In this document: positions 16,602-25,624 of the stretch, one piece after another
How the letters are laid out: every line of letters begins with the position of its first letter
Position numbering within the stretch: position 1 is the stretch's first letter
DNA from: JBCCXL01 sp039191605
GTDB taxonomy: Bacteria > Acidobacteriota > Thermoanaerobaculia > Multivoradales > JAHZIX01
Assembly: GCA_039191605.1 (NCBI GenBank)
Contig: JBCCXL010000012.1
Location: 124,001 to 188,000, forward strand
Length of the DNA: 64,000 bases
Direction of reading: 5' to 3'
The notes under the pieces: generated by a model
What the model was told of the DNA's origin: nothing
Databases searched by the model: none
The model's input: only the letters and a program-made list of their open reading frames with translations
Program-made: the position numbers and the translations under genes

Positions 16602-16985
16602 ATGAATCGCTACATCCCCGTGCTCGGCCGCGTCCTCTTCTCGCTGATCTTCATCGCATCGGGCTTCGGCAAGATCGCGGACTTCGGCGGCACCCAGGAG
16701 TACATGGCGGCTTACGGCATGCCCGCTACCGCCGTGCTCTTGGTGGGGGCGATCGTGCTGGAGATCTTCGGCGGCGCCTCCGTGCTGCTGGGCTGGAAGA
16801 CCCGCTGGGGCGCCCTCGCCCTGCTGATCTTCCTGATTCCCGCGACGCTGATCTTCCACTCGGATTTCTCGCAGCAGATCGAGATGATTCAGTTCATGAA
16901 GAACCTCGCGCTGATGGGCGGCACCCTGATCGTCTACTCTCTGGGGCCCGGGCCGGTGAGTCTGGACGGTCCCCGGGATTCCTGA
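16602..16985 (+). CDS. DoxX-family small membrane protein
   Basis: A 127-residue protein from the ATG at 16602, with GGAG seven bases upstream (an in-frame TTG at 16590 is less likely). It has four hydrophobic helices. 'LGRVLFSLIFIASGFGKIADF' (in parts: SLIFIASGFGK) is the DoxX first-helix signature and 'LEIFGGASVLLGWKTRWGAL' the third. DoxX proteins are membrane proteins of uncertain role, linked to redox and thiosulfate metabolism and to oxidative stress. It follows the SPFH genes on the same strand and its stop shares one base with the next start. Confidence 0.85.
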   Translation: MNRYIPVLGRVLFSLIFIASGFGKIADFGGTQEYMAAYGMPATAVLLVGAIVLEIFGGASVLLGWKTRWGALALLIFLIPATLIFHSDFSQQIEMIQFMKNLALMGGTLIVYSLGPGPVSLDGPRDS

Positions 16986-17347
16986 TGCCGGATTCTCCAT
17001 CCCAGGGCCCTCTAGAGCAGAGCCCTCAAGGGCAGAGCCCGGAGGAGATCGTCGTCCGCCAGGAGGAGCCGGAAGGCTCCCGCCGGGGCCGCTTCGCGGT
17101 GTATGTCGACGGCGTCGAGGCGGGGGAGATGACCTATTTTCGCCGCAAGCCGGAGCTGATCGTCATCGACCACACCGGGGTACCGAAGGAATACGGCGGC
17201 CGTGGCCTCGGTCAGCGGCTGGTGGCGGCGGCGGTGGAGGCGACCCGCGCCGCGGGCCATAAGATTCGCCCTCTCTGCCCCTTCGTCCGCGCCGTGATGA
17301 AGCGGACGGAGGCTTACCACGACGTGCTGGAAGCCCCTCTGACCTAG
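16985..17347 (+). CDS. Small GNAT-like N-acetyltransferase (YidJ/CG type)
   Basis: A 120-residue protein. After a Ser/Gln-rich start it has the compact single-domain acetyltransferase fold: 'GRFAVYVDGVEAGEMTYFR', 'IVIDHTGVPKEYGGRGLGQRLV' (in parts: IDHTGVPKEYGGRGLG) and 'KIRPLCPFVRAVMKR'. GGRGLG is the acetyl-CoA phosphate loop, and the 'LCPFV' Cys is conserved in this small group. The substrate is unknown. Its ATG overlaps the DoxX stop (TGATG), so the two are translated together. Confidence 0.85.
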   Translation: MPDSPSQGPLEQSPQGQSPEEIVVRQEEPEGSRRGRFAVYVDGVEAGEMTYFRRKPELIVIDHTGVPKEYGGRGLGQRLVAAAVEATRAAGHKIRPLCPFVRAVMKRTEAYHDVLEAPLT

Positions 17348-17425
17348 CGGTGCCCCTCGCTGGAGTGCTGCTTCACTGGAGCGCTCCTTCGTGGAAACGC
17401 CCTTTTACTGGAGCGCCTGCTGGCC

Positions 17426-18718
17426 CTAGGGCTCGCAGGCGTCGAAGGTCGTGGTGTCGACGAAGGCGGGGGAGCGCTGCCCCAGGGGATTAGAGAAGGT
17501 GAGCTGCTGGCCGCTCTCCAAATCCTCCACCAGGAGCTCATATTCCACCGTAGTGGTGGCGGCGCTGAACACCCAATAGCTGCCGGTCACGGAGCAGGCG
17601 TCGAGGATTTTCAGCAGCACTTCCCAGTTGTCGTCGCGAAAGAAGTAGAAGAGCCCGGTGTCCTCGGTGCTGCGGGCGTCCGCCACCTGGCCGACGCCCC
17701 GGCGGCCGCGGGCGTCCTGCCAGGTGGAGCTGACGGCGAAGCGGCCATTCCGCAGGCAGAGACGCTCGGCGGTGGGTTCGCAGGGGCCGTCTGCGCCGGC
17801 CTGCTGGCTGAGCAGAAAGGCGAAGCCGTCCTCCAGGGCGTCCTCTGGCCAGTCGGAGTGCCCAAAGCCCGCAAAGAAGATCTCCTCCCACTCGATATCC
17901 AGTCGCTGCCACTGCTGGCGCAGCGCCGGGTAGGCGCTTTGGAAGTTGGGGTCATCGGTGCCGTAGGCCATGCGCAGCGGCGGCGGCGGGCCGCCGAGCT
18001 CGAGCACCGTGCGGTAGGGGGAGCCGAGGGTGAAGACCGCGCTCCAGCCTCGCTCCGCCGGTCTTGGGCGCCCGGAATAGGCGAGCTCCAGGGCATAGGC
18101 GCCGCCGGAGGAATGGCCGGCGAGGGCGCGGCGCCGGGAATCGATGGGCTGTTCGTCCTCCAGCAGGGCGAGGGCGGCCCGCAGGATCGCCTCGTCGTCG
18201 CCGGGACCAAAGCCCAGGGTCGACTGGCTTCTGGGCACCAGAAGGGCGCAGCCGAGGGCTTCCGCCACCGGCTGCAGCAGGGAGCGCCAGGATTCTGGCG
18301 TCGCCCCGGAACCGTGGAGAAAGACCACCAGGGGCGCCGGATCCGCGGGGTTGTCGGTCACCGCTGCGGGAAGGTAGCGCAAGGCGTAGCCGCCGGAAGT
18401 CGAAGCCCCCGTCGCCGCCACCTCCAGTCGCTTCCAGCCGGCCTCCGCCGCTTCGACAGCGGGGGCCGTGACCAGCAGAATGAGTATCGCCAGGAGGAGC
18501 ACCGTAGGACCTGCTGCGAGGTCCTTCTTGAGGCCCTTCGTGAGGCCGATAAGGAACCGAGGGAGCGTTGGAGAGACCCGGCGAGTCGAGGGCGTTCGGA
18601 GGGATTTCAGGCAGGGCCATCGGATTTCGGCCTCTCGGCGAAGCCTAGACCGTGAGTCGAGAACGCATCTCGTCGATCGGGGCCTCACCGGGTTCGCGGG
18701 CTGGTGCGATGGACTCAT
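17426..18718 (-). CDS. Secreted alpha/beta hydrolase with C-terminal domain typical of Acidobacteriota
   Basis: About 430 residues if it starts at the ATG at 18718. A hydrophobic segment (about residues 70-90, ending APAVEAAEA) then sits far from the start, so a nearer non-ATG start may be used. The hydrolase core has 'VVFLHGSGATPESW' (oxyanion loop) and 'ALAGHSSGGAYALEL', with Ser of GHSSGG as nucleophile. A histidine in 'AGFGHSDWPED' fits the end of the triad. The last ~110 residues ('LCLRNGRFAVSSTWQDARGRRGVGQV', 'GLFYFF', 'VLDAC'-like 'KILDACSVTGSYWVFS') form a separate beta domain that I recall from many secreted proteins of this phylum. It is probably an esterase or polymer depolymerase; the substrate is unknown. 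Confidence 0.65.
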   Translation of the reverse strand: MSPSHQPANPVRPRSTRCVLDSRSRLRREAEIRWPCLKSLRTPSTRRVSPTLPRFLIGLTKGLKKDLAAGPTVLLLAILILLVTAPAVEAAEAGWKRLEVAATGASTSGGYALRYLPAAVTDNPADPAPLVVFLHGSGATPESWRSLLQPVAEALGCALLVPRSQSTLGFGPGDDEAILRAALALLEDEQPIDSRRRALAGHSSGGAYALELAYSGRPRPAERGWSAVFTLGSPYRTVLELGGPPPPLRMAYGTDDPNFQSAYPALRQQWQRLDIEWEEIFFAGFGHSDWPEDALEDGFAFLLSQQAGADGPCEPTAERLCLRNGRFAVSSTWQDARGRRGVGQVADARSTEDTGLFYFFRDDNWEVLLKILDACSVTGSYWVFSAATTTVEYELLVEDLESGQQLTFSNPLGQRSPAFVDTTTFDACEP

Positions 18719-18888
18719 GCCCGGAAGCCTATCGCGCCTGCTCGCTGATCGCTCCTGCTTGCTGAATGTGCTTGCGTGCTGATCACGACGGGAAGAGCCG
18801 AGAACGGAAAGACGCAGATCGACGGCAGCGAGCCGTCGGCCAATCACGCGGAGCTTTCCAACCCTCCCTGAGGGTCAGGAGCCTCACC

Positions 18889-19770
18889 ATGTGCCGTATT
18901 CCCTTTGCTTTGCGCTCCTTCTCCTGGAGCCTGGTGCTCGTCGCCGCCAGCCTCTTCGTCCTCCACGCTACGCCTCTGCAAGCTACACCTCTGCAAGCTA
19001 ACCCCGTCAACACTGCAACCTCCAATGCTGTGGGAGCTTCTTCGATGGCCAGCCCCGCCTCTCTCAACGATGCTTCGGACGCCCGTAGCTACGTAGCCCG
19101 CGCCTATTGCCTCGAGACCGGTGAGCTCTTCTACACCGAGCATCACCTGGAGCGCTGGGAAGATGGCCAGCATCTCGGGTCCGAGGTGCAGTACCGCAAT
19201 CCCGAGGGAGAGGTGATCGCCGAGAAGTCCATCTCATACACCAGCGGTGGCCCCACGCCTACCTTCGAGATGCAGGATCTGCGGGACGGCTACCGGGAAG
19301 GCGCGGAGGTCGGCCCGAAATCGGTGCGTCTCTACGGCCGCAATACCGACGGCGAGCGCAAGGAATCGAAGCTTCGCCTGCCCCGCGGGGCGGTGATCGA
19401 CGCCGGCTTCCACTACTTCATCCAGCAGGAGTGGGACGCCTTGGCCAAGGGCAAGACCCGCAAGCTCGACTTCGCGATCCCCATCCGGGGCGAGTTCTTC
19501 AGCTTTCGAGTGCGTCCCACCGGCCAGGTGAAGGGATCCGATGGGCGCCAGCTGCTGAAGATGCGCTTCGAATTGGCCAATCCGCTGCTGCGCTTTCTTG
19601 CGGATCCCATTCAGCTGACCTACGACGTCGAGAGGCGCCGCTTGAGGGTCTACGAGGGACGCTCGAATATTCGCGATGACGACGGCAAGATCTACACCAC
19701 TCGCATCGTCTTCGCCTATCCCGACGAGGCCGGAGAGGTGTTGACGCCGCAGTCGCAGCCGGCGGGCTGA
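18889..19770 (+). CDS. Secreted protein of unknown function
   Basis: A 293-residue protein from the ATG at 18889 (AGGAG eight bases upstream). A signal peptide (residues about 8-26) ends near LHATPLQA, and the two 'TPLQA' units there are a small direct repeat. The mature part is beta-rich and polar: 'YCLETGELFYTEHHLERWEDGQHL' (in parts), 'PRGAVIDAGFHYFIQQEWDAL', 'RKLDFAIPIRGEFFSFRV' and 'DPIQLTYDVERRRLRVYEG'. The single-domain fold suggests a periplasmic lipid- or ligand-binding barrel, but I recognise no family. It is followed by ggt after 210 bp. Confidence 0.6.
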   Translation: MCRIPFALRSFSWSLVLVAASLFVLHATPLQATPLQANPVNTATSNAVGASSMASPASLNDASDARSYVARAYCLETGELFYTEHHLERWEDGQHLGSEVQYRNPEGEVIAEKSISYTSGGPTPTFEMQDLRDGYREGAEVGPKSVRLYGRNTDGERKESKLRLPRGAVIDAGFHYFIQQEWDALAKGKTRKLDFAIPIRGEFFSFRVRPTGQVKGSDGRQLLKMRFELANPLLRFLADPIQLTYDVERRRLRVYEGRSNIRDDDGKIYTTRIVFAYPDEAGEVLTPQSQPAG

Positions 19771-19980
19771 AGCCCCCTCTCGGCTGCCTCTACGCCGGCT
19801 CTCGCTGCATCTTCTTTGCCCTTCCTCCCTTTGCCCTCTTTCTAGGGCGACTGAAGCGTCCGGAGCAGCAGGCTCTCCAACTCTCGCTATACTCCTGAAG
19901 CTACCCGCTCGACCGAATTTCCCGGATCCAGACGGCGGAGCGCACCGTTCGCTCCGCCGCTGCTCGTTGAGGAGACTTCC

Positions 19981-21726
19981 GTGCCCCAATTCGCCCGAAC
20001 CCTTCATCTCTCCATCGTTGTCCTGCTGCTCTTGCCGTTGACGCTGCTCGTCGTGACGGCGGATTCTGCCGCCGCCTTCGATCGGGTCACCGGCGAGACC
20101 TTCGCCAGCCGCTCCGAGGTCATCGCCAAGCACGGCATGGCGGCCACCAGCCAGCCGCTGGCGACCCAGGCGGCGCTGGACATCCTGAGGGCGGGGGGCA
20201 ACGCGGTGGACGCGGCCATCGCCGCTAACGCGGTGCTGGCGGTGGTGGAGCCCACCGGCTGTGGTCTCGGTGGGGATCTCTTCGCGATCGTGTGGGATGC
20301 GGAAACTTCCAAGGTCTACGGCCTCAACGCCTCCGGCCGTTCCCCTCAGGGGCTGACGCTGGAGACGCTAAAGGCCGAGCTGGAGGAGCAGGGGAGGGAC
20401 TCCATCCCGCCCCGGGGCGCCCTGCCGGTGAGCGTGCCCGGCGCCGTCGACGGCTGGTTCGAGCTGCACCAGCGCTTCGGCCACCTGCCCATGGATCAGG
20501 TTCTGGCGCCGGCCATTCGCCACGCCCGGGAAGGCTTTCCCCTCACCGAGCTGATCAGCTACTACTGGCAGCTGAGCGTGCCGATTCTCGGGGAATACAA
20601 GAACTTCAAAGAGACCTTCGCCCCCAGCGGTGAGGGGCCGGCGAAGGGCGAAGTGTTCAGCAATCCCCACATCGCCCGTACCCTGGAGACCCTGGCGACT
20701 GAGGGCCGAGACGCCTACTACAAGGGCGACATCGCCCGCGCCATCGCCGAGGCGGTGAAGGAGGAGGGGGGCTTCCTGACCTATGAAGATCTCGCCGAGC
20801 ACCGCTCGGAGTGGGTGGAGCCGGTATCCACCACCTACCGCGGCCATACCGTCTGGCAGCTGCCGCCGAACACCCAGGGCGTCGCCACCCTGCAGATCCT
20901 CAATCTCCTGGAGCCCTACGATCTCGCCGATCTCGGCTACGGCAGCGCCGAATATCTGCACCTCTTCCTCGAGGCCAAGAAGCTGGCCTTCGAGGACCGC
21001 GCCCGCTGGTATGCCGATCCAGACTTCTCGGAGCTGCCCATCGAGGGATTGATCTCCAAGGAATATGCCGAGGAGCGCCGGGCCCTGATCAACCCTGAGC
21101 GCGCTTCCCGTCGCCTCGAGGCGGGGAACCCCGCTCTCGAAGAGGGCGACACCATCTACCTCGCCACCGCCGACAAAGACCGCAATATGGTCTCCCTGAT
21201 CCAGTCCAACTACCGCGGTATGGGCTCCGGCGTAACCCCGAAGGGCCTCGGCTTCATCCTCCAGAACCGCGGCGAGCTCTTCACCCTCGAAGAGGGGCAC
21301 CCCAACGTCTACGCCCCCGGCAAGCGGCCCTTCCACACCATCATCCCCGGCTTCGCCACCAAGGACGGCCGCCCGCACATGGCCTTCGGGGTGATGGGCG
21401 GCGCTACCCAGCCCCAGGGGCAGGCGCAGATCATGATCAACATGTTGGACTTCGGCATGAACCTCCAGGAGGCCGGCGATGCCCCCCGCTTCCTGCACCA
21501 GGGCTCCTCCCAGCCCACCGGGGAGCAGATGACCGACGGCGGCCGGGTGATCCTCGAGTCCGGGATCTCCTACGACACCGCCCGCGGCCTGATGTCCAAG
21601 GGGCATCGGGTGGGCTACGCTCGCGGCCCCTACGGCGGCTACCAGGCGGTGATGTGGGATCCGGAGCAGGACGTGCTCTACGGAGCCTCCGAATCCCGCA
21701 AGGACGGCCAGGCGGCGGGCTACTGA
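19981..21726 (+). CDS. ggt: Gamma-glutamyltransferase (gamma-glutamyltranspeptidase)
   Basis: A 581-residue Ntn-hydrolase precursor with a GTG start after GAGGAGA. A signal peptide (residues about 8-32) is followed by 'HGMAATSQPLATQAALDILRAGGNAVDAAIAAN' (in parts), the hallmark of GGT large subunits, and 'EPTGCGLGGDLFAIV'. The self-cleavage site is Gly-Asp-Thr near residue 391; the new N-terminal Thr (Thr391 in 'DTIYLATADKDRNMVS') is the nucleophile. The small subunit carries 'GFGVMGGATQPQGQAQIMINMLDFGM' (in parts: GVMGGATQPQGQ). It cleaves glutathione and other gamma-glutamyl compounds in the periplasm, recovering Cys and Glu. It has usual length and no clear operon partner. Confidence 0.93.
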   Translation: MPQFARTLHLSIVVLLLLPLTLLVVTADSAAAFDRVTGETFASRSEVIAKHGMAATSQPLATQAALDILRAGGNAVDAAIAANAVLAVVEPTGCGLGGDLFAIVWDAETSKVYGLNASGRSPQGLTLETLKAELEEQGRDSIPPRGALPVSVPGAVDGWFELHQRFGHLPMDQVLAPAIRHAREGFPLTELISYYWQLSVPILGEYKNFKETFAPSGEGPAKGEVFSNPHIARTLETLATEGRDAYYKGDIARAIAEAVKEEGGFLTYEDLAEHRSEWVEPVSTTYRGHTVWQLPPNTQGVATLQILNLLEPYDLADLGYGSAEYLHLFLEAKKLAFEDRARWYADPDFSELPIEGLISKEYAEERRALINPERASRRLEAGNPALEEGDTIYLATADKDRNMVSLIQSNYRGMGSGVTPKGLGFILQNRGELFTLEEGHPNVYAPGKRPFHTIIPGFATKDGRPHMAFGVMGGATQPQGQAQIMINMLDFGMNLQEAGDAPRFLHQGSSQPTGEQMTDGGRVILESGISYDTARGLMSKGHRVGYARGPYGGYQAVMWDPEQDVLYGASESRKDGQAAGY

Positions 21727-21897
21727 CGGCTAGAACCTGGAGCCTTCTTCTCGTCTTCGGCTGACGTAGCCCCTGGGGTGTTCTTCCCGATGAGTCCTGG
21801 GAACACTCTGCGGGCTGCCCGTCGAAGGGCGCAGAAATAGGGTGAAGCCTCGGGACAGAAGGGGCACGAGGAAGAGATCTTGATTTCTGCTCACGCT

Positions 21898-21917
21898 TGA
21901 CATGTCTATCCATGTCA
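21898..21917. promoter_or_regulatory. Palindrome in the ggt-LOV spacer, candidate operator
   Basis: TGACATG, six bases, CATGTCA, embedded in a TTGACA-like hexamer (21897-21902) and followed by an A run. The 580-bp spacer 21727-22307 has no gene. Its right half (about 21990-22250) is full of short complementary stretches and may be a structured leader of the LOV gene, but I recognise no RNA family. Confidence 0.35.
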
Positions 21918-22307
21918 TAAAAAATCTTGACTCGCCATAATTAATATCTCCTGCGCCCTTTCTGGAGATCTCGATACGACCTTGGGTGACGACCTCAGGC
22001 CGCCGGTGCGGTGTTCAGCTCATCTGTTCGGAGCTGGAAGCGGCAGGCTGAGTCCCGACTGGATCCTGAAGACCGAGTTGCCGGTACCGGAAAAGTAGGG
22101 GCCTTGAGGGAACCAGGTCTTCTCGAGATCCGTACCCTGGTCAGGCTGATGCGAAGATCCGTAAGTTGAAGAGAAAATGATCTTCGCTGAGTCATTGCTG
22201 CGTTGTCTCCGCTCTGTAGGAAGCCCAGCGGTCTAAAGGACCCCGGCGCCGGAATCCCCTCCACTCCTTTCTTTTTTTCTCCTCCTACCCTTTTTCGGGA
22301 GACCGCA

Positions 22308-23096
22308 ATGGACAGACTCTTGGATAGCGTCGGCTTGATCACCAATGAGATCAGCAATGGCGTAGTGATCGCCGATGCCCAGGAGGAGGGATTCCCCATC
22401 GTGATGGCGAATCACCGCTTCCGGACCCTCACCGGCTATGGCGACGAGGAGGTTCTCGGGCGCAGCTGCGCCTTTCTCCAGGGGAACGTGACCCAGAAGA
22501 CCACGGTGCAGAAGATTTCCAACGCTCTGCGCAAGGGCGAGCGCTGCCATGTGGTGATTCACAACTACAAGAAGAGCGGGGAGATGTTCCTCAACGAGCT
22601 GAAGCTCATTCCCTTCAAGGAAAACGGAACGACGCGCTTCTACATCGGGATCCTGCACGACGTCACCGCCATCTTCGTCGCCAAGGCCCTCTATCAGCGC
22701 AAGAGCCTCACCTCCATGCCCGCCTCGGTCTATAGCCTGGTGGAGAAATCTCTCGAGATTCCCAAGATCGCCGGCAGCCTCAACCTGCTCTCCGACTTCG
22801 GCCTCGCGGTGGTGGACGAGCAAGACGTCATCGTCTTCGGTACCGAGCCCCTCGCCGAGCTCACCGGCATGAGCTGCGATGAGCTCGTCGGCCAGCCCCT
22901 GAGCGCTATTCTCGAATCCACCACCCTGCCCACCCTCACCTCAGTCCCCCAAGGCCTCTCCACCGGCTGGCGCCCCGCCAGCCTGGTCTCCCGCGAATCC
23001 TCCCGCCATCCCGTGATGGCCTCTACCACCCGGGCGCCCAACGCAGCGAACAGCACCCTTGGCGTGGTGTTGATGAGGCTGCCGTCGCGGAATTGA
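22308..23096 (+). CDS. LOV-like PAS protein with a second PAS-like domain
   Basis: A 262-residue protein from the ATG at 22308. Residues about 1-120 align with LOV photoreceptor domains: 'NHRFRTLTGYGDEEVLGRSCAFLQGNVTQ' (in parts: LTGY, GRSCAFLQG), 'NYKKSGEMFLNELKLIPF' and 'YIGILHDVT'. Cys54 is where LOV proteins form the flavin adduct. Asn86 and Asn96 have the exact spacing seen in YtvA (Cys62, Asn94, Asn104). The GxNCRFLQ core is altered (Asn to Ser, Arg to Ala), and the flavin-sensing Gln is Leu116. Residues about 160-260 resemble a second PAS domain. There is no kinase, GGDEF or HTH output, so it would act through protein contacts, if light-sensitive at all. Confidence 0.7.
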   Translation: MDRLLDSVGLITNEISNGVVIADAQEEGFPIVMANHRFRTLTGYGDEEVLGRSCAFLQGNVTQKTTVQKISNALRKGERCHVVIHNYKKSGEMFLNELKLIPFKENGTTRFYIGILHDVTAIFVAKALYQRKSLTSMPASVYSLVEKSLEIPKIAGSLNLLSDFGLAVVDEQDVIVFGTEPLAELTGMSCDELVGQPLSAILESTTLPTLTSVPQGLSTGWRPASLVSRESSRHPVMASTTRAPNAANSTLGVVLMRLPSRN

Positions 23097-23202
23097 GGTT
23101 TGATTGCTTGTCGCGTTAGTGGATTGCTTTCTAGTTATTTCTTTCCATTGGTAGAATTTGGTTGTCGATAGCCCTATTAAGAAAGGGGCGGATTTCGATC
23201 TT

Positions 23203-23232
23203 TTGACACCTGCTCGCGCGACATGTTAGCAT
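23203..23232 (+). promoter_or_regulatory. Sigma-70-type promoter for the PI-PLC-like gene
   Basis: TTGACA at 23203-23208, an 18-bp spacer and TAGCAT at 23227-23232 (four of six matches to TATAAT), about 40 bp before the ATG at 23274. The surrounding DNA is AT-rich. Confidence 0.45.
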
Positions 23233-23273
23233 TCTCTATTGTATTGTAAGTATTAATCTTGGAGGGGCTGCGA

Positions 23274-25304
23274 ATGAGTCATAACTATGTATACGTAGGT
23301 TATGGTGACCTCAGATATTTCACCGTTCCTCAAGGTGGTAAGGAGCTAGGGAAGGGGAGGGTAGTGCAAATTAATGGCCGCGCTATTGGTGTGGCGTATA
23401 ATCCTAGGGCAGTATTGTATCAAGGCAGGGTGTATATAGTTTATCAAGGTAAAGATGATCCATCAGGCTATTTGAGGCTGATTGTGCACGGGAGAGTGTT
23501 TAGTGATAAAGGTTCTTACATTGACCAATGGCATGGGCCCTTCAAGATAGCGGAAATGGCAGGGAATGCTATTGCCCAGTCAGATGGTTGTCCAAGCTTA
23601 GCAGTTCTCGGAGGGGCATTGGTCACCGTTTATAAAAAGCGTAACTCGAAGAAGTTGATGCTTGCGTCATTCGACGGTGCAAGGTGGGAAGAGGAAGAGG
23701 TTGAGTTGGTCGGTAGTAGGGAGCCTGTCAAGGCTGCAAAGGCGCCAGGTATTGCCGTTTATAATCATCAACTTCATATCGTGTTCGTGAAAGAGCAAGC
23801 AGGCAGCAAGTATGGGAAGCTCTATATGGCGACCCATAACAGTTCAGGTTGGACTAGCCATAGTTTGGAGAGTATTGGCCGGGGGAGTGACTATGAAGCT
23901 TTCCCGAGTCAAGCCATTAGCTGCTTTGTTGCCGGAGGTAAGCTTTTTGCAAATATCAGTTTTCCGGTAAAGGGAAAGAGCTCCTTCCCGTCTTATTGTT
24001 CATATGATGGTGCTAAATGGAGCGCGGTGAAAGCATATGAAGGAGCTGGTGGCTGGGTCTGCAGTGATTTTAACGGTGCTTCCTATGGTTCTAGGGGAGG
24101 ATTCTTCGCTTCCTCCGTGTTTACAAGTAGAGTAGGTGAAATTAGCGAGTGGTTTACTATCAAATCACTTATGAGGCATGATGGTAAACATTTTGCTGAG
24201 TGCAGGTACGGAGGGGGAGGGTATGATCATATTTTTGCGGAACAATATCTTCATGGCGATCATCATGGTGCGGCTAAAGCTCCGTTGGGGCGGCGAGAAA
24301 GATCCCGGTGGATGAATAGTCTTCGTGGTGATCTCTTGCTGTCAGAAGTCAATCTCCCTGGTAGCCATGACTCGGCTGCTATACGCGACTGGATGAAGCC
24401 GTATAAACAAACTCATGTATGCCAGAATCATTCGATTACAGACCAGTTGATTGGAGGGGTTCGGGTCCTTGATGTCCGGCTCCAGGTGAAGTTCAGCGAG
24501 AAGAAGGGTGTGTTTTTCATGACATGTCATGGCGATCTTCTCTGGAGCACGTTTCAGTCGTTTGACTCGTTACTGAAGGAATGTCGGGGTTTTCTTGTAA
24601 AGAATAAGCGTGAGACGATTGTGATGTCTTTGAAGATTGATGAATGGAAGGACGGGGACTCTGCTGATTTTAAAAGGAAGACTTTTTCGGTATTGGCTGA
24701 TCTGTTGGATGAGGAGGTTTTTGTTAAGCCTAAGGCTGTACCCAATTTAAGCCAGGTCCGTGGGAAGATTGTCGTCTTTAATCGGATTAACCATAGCCTC
24801 AGGCTCGGGGCGCCCATGCATTGGAACGACAATACAAGTGGCCAGATGATAGATGAGCCAGGATTAGAGTATTCGATCTATGTACAGGATCAATACAAAG
24901 GCCTGCCTGGGATGCATCCCTCAAAGGAGAAGTTCGATTTGGTCAGTAAGGCATTCGACAAGGGTAAGGGTGTGGTGGTTTGGAATTTCGGTAGCGCTAC
25001 TTGGTTCGGACTGTTTGGTGTAGACATTCATTCGACTATGCTTGAGGCCATTGGCCGGAAGAAATGTAGGAACCGGCCAAAGAAGTTGGGTTGGGTGCTC
25101 TTTGATCACTCTTTGGAGCAGCACGCCTTGAGTTTAGTACACGAAAAGAAGTCTGGCAGTGCTTTTAAGGATAACTACTTTTACCGCTCAATTACGGACT
25201 TGGTGATAGCTTCTAATTTTATGTATGGCATGTCTAAGGGTGATGATGTTGGATTTGAAAAGGAGTTTACGACCGAAGTCCATTCGGGTTTTGGAGATCT
25301 CTGA
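23274..25304 (+). CDS. PI-PLC X-domain-like phosphodiesterase with N-terminal beta-propeller-like region; AT-rich, probably acquired
   Basis: A 676-residue protein from the ATG at 23274, with GGAGGGG upstream. No signal peptide is visible. Residues about 1-325 are repeated blades such as 'PSLAVLGGALVTVYKKRNSKKLMLASFDGARWEEE' (in parts: LMLASFDGARW, YMATHNSSGWTSH, SYCSYDGAKWSA), like a sugar-binding or sialidase-type propeller. Residues about 350-640 are PI-PLC-like: 'EVNLPGSHDSAAI' (His365), 'NHSITDQLIGGVRVLDVRLQ' and 'MTCHGDLLW' (His419) fit the two catalytic histidines and the rim motif. It should cleave phosphodiester head groups of inositol-type lipids. Its base use (about 43% GC in one 60-base line I counted) is far below its neighbours, a sign of transfer. 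Confidence 0.75.
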   Translation: MSHNYVYVGYGDLRYFTVPQGGKELGKGRVVQINGRAIGVAYNPRAVLYQGRVYIVYQGKDDPSGYLRLIVHGRVFSDKGSYIDQWHGPFKIAEMAGNAIAQSDGCPSLAVLGGALVTVYKKRNSKKLMLASFDGARWEEEEVELVGSREPVKAAKAPGIAVYNHQLHIVFVKEQAGSKYGKLYMATHNSSGWTSHSLESIGRGSDYEAFPSQAISCFVAGGKLFANISFPVKGKSSFPSYCSYDGAKWSAVKAYEGAGGWVCSDFNGASYGSRGGFFASSVFTSRVGEISEWFTIKSLMRHDGKHFAECRYGGGGYDHIFAEQYLHGDHHGAAKAPLGRRERSRWMNSLRGDLLLSEVNLPGSHDSAAIRDWMKPYKQTHVCQNHSITDQLIGGVRVLDVRLQVKFSEKKGVFFMTCHGDLLWSTFQSFDSLLKECRGFLVKNKRETIVMSLKIDEWKDGDSADFKRKTFSVLADLLDEEVFVKPKAVPNLSQVRGKIVVFNRINHSLRLGAPMHWNDNTSGQMIDEPGLEYSIYVQDQYKGLPGMHPSKEKFDLVSKAFDKGKGVVVWNFGSATWFGLFGVDIHSTMLEAIGRKKCRNRPKKLGWVLFDHSLEQHALSLVHEKKSGSAFKDNYFYRSITDLVIASNFMYGMSKGDDVGFEKEFTTEVHSGFGDL

Positions 25305-25624
25305 GAATTGGCGTTCGTTTCAGAAGTGCTAATTGTAGCGGGCTTAGGTGGAAGTTCCTTTCCCGCTGGAGAGGTTGGGAGATCTCTTGGTAGTGTTGAT
25401 CCCGGTTGAGTGTCTGGGCACTCGCCCTCATGAGGCAGTCGATTATGATCCGGTGTGTCCGAAAGTGGAAAGTAAGGGGTTGTGTTTATAGCGCGATCTT
25501 GAGTTGATCCTTGGCAAGAGAGGAGCCTTTGGCGTGAGGTTGATTCAGAAGTAATTCTGAATAGTTCTGGTCTTTGGCGCCTAGTATTATTAACTATAGT
25601 ATCAAATGAATATTCTGTTTCGCA

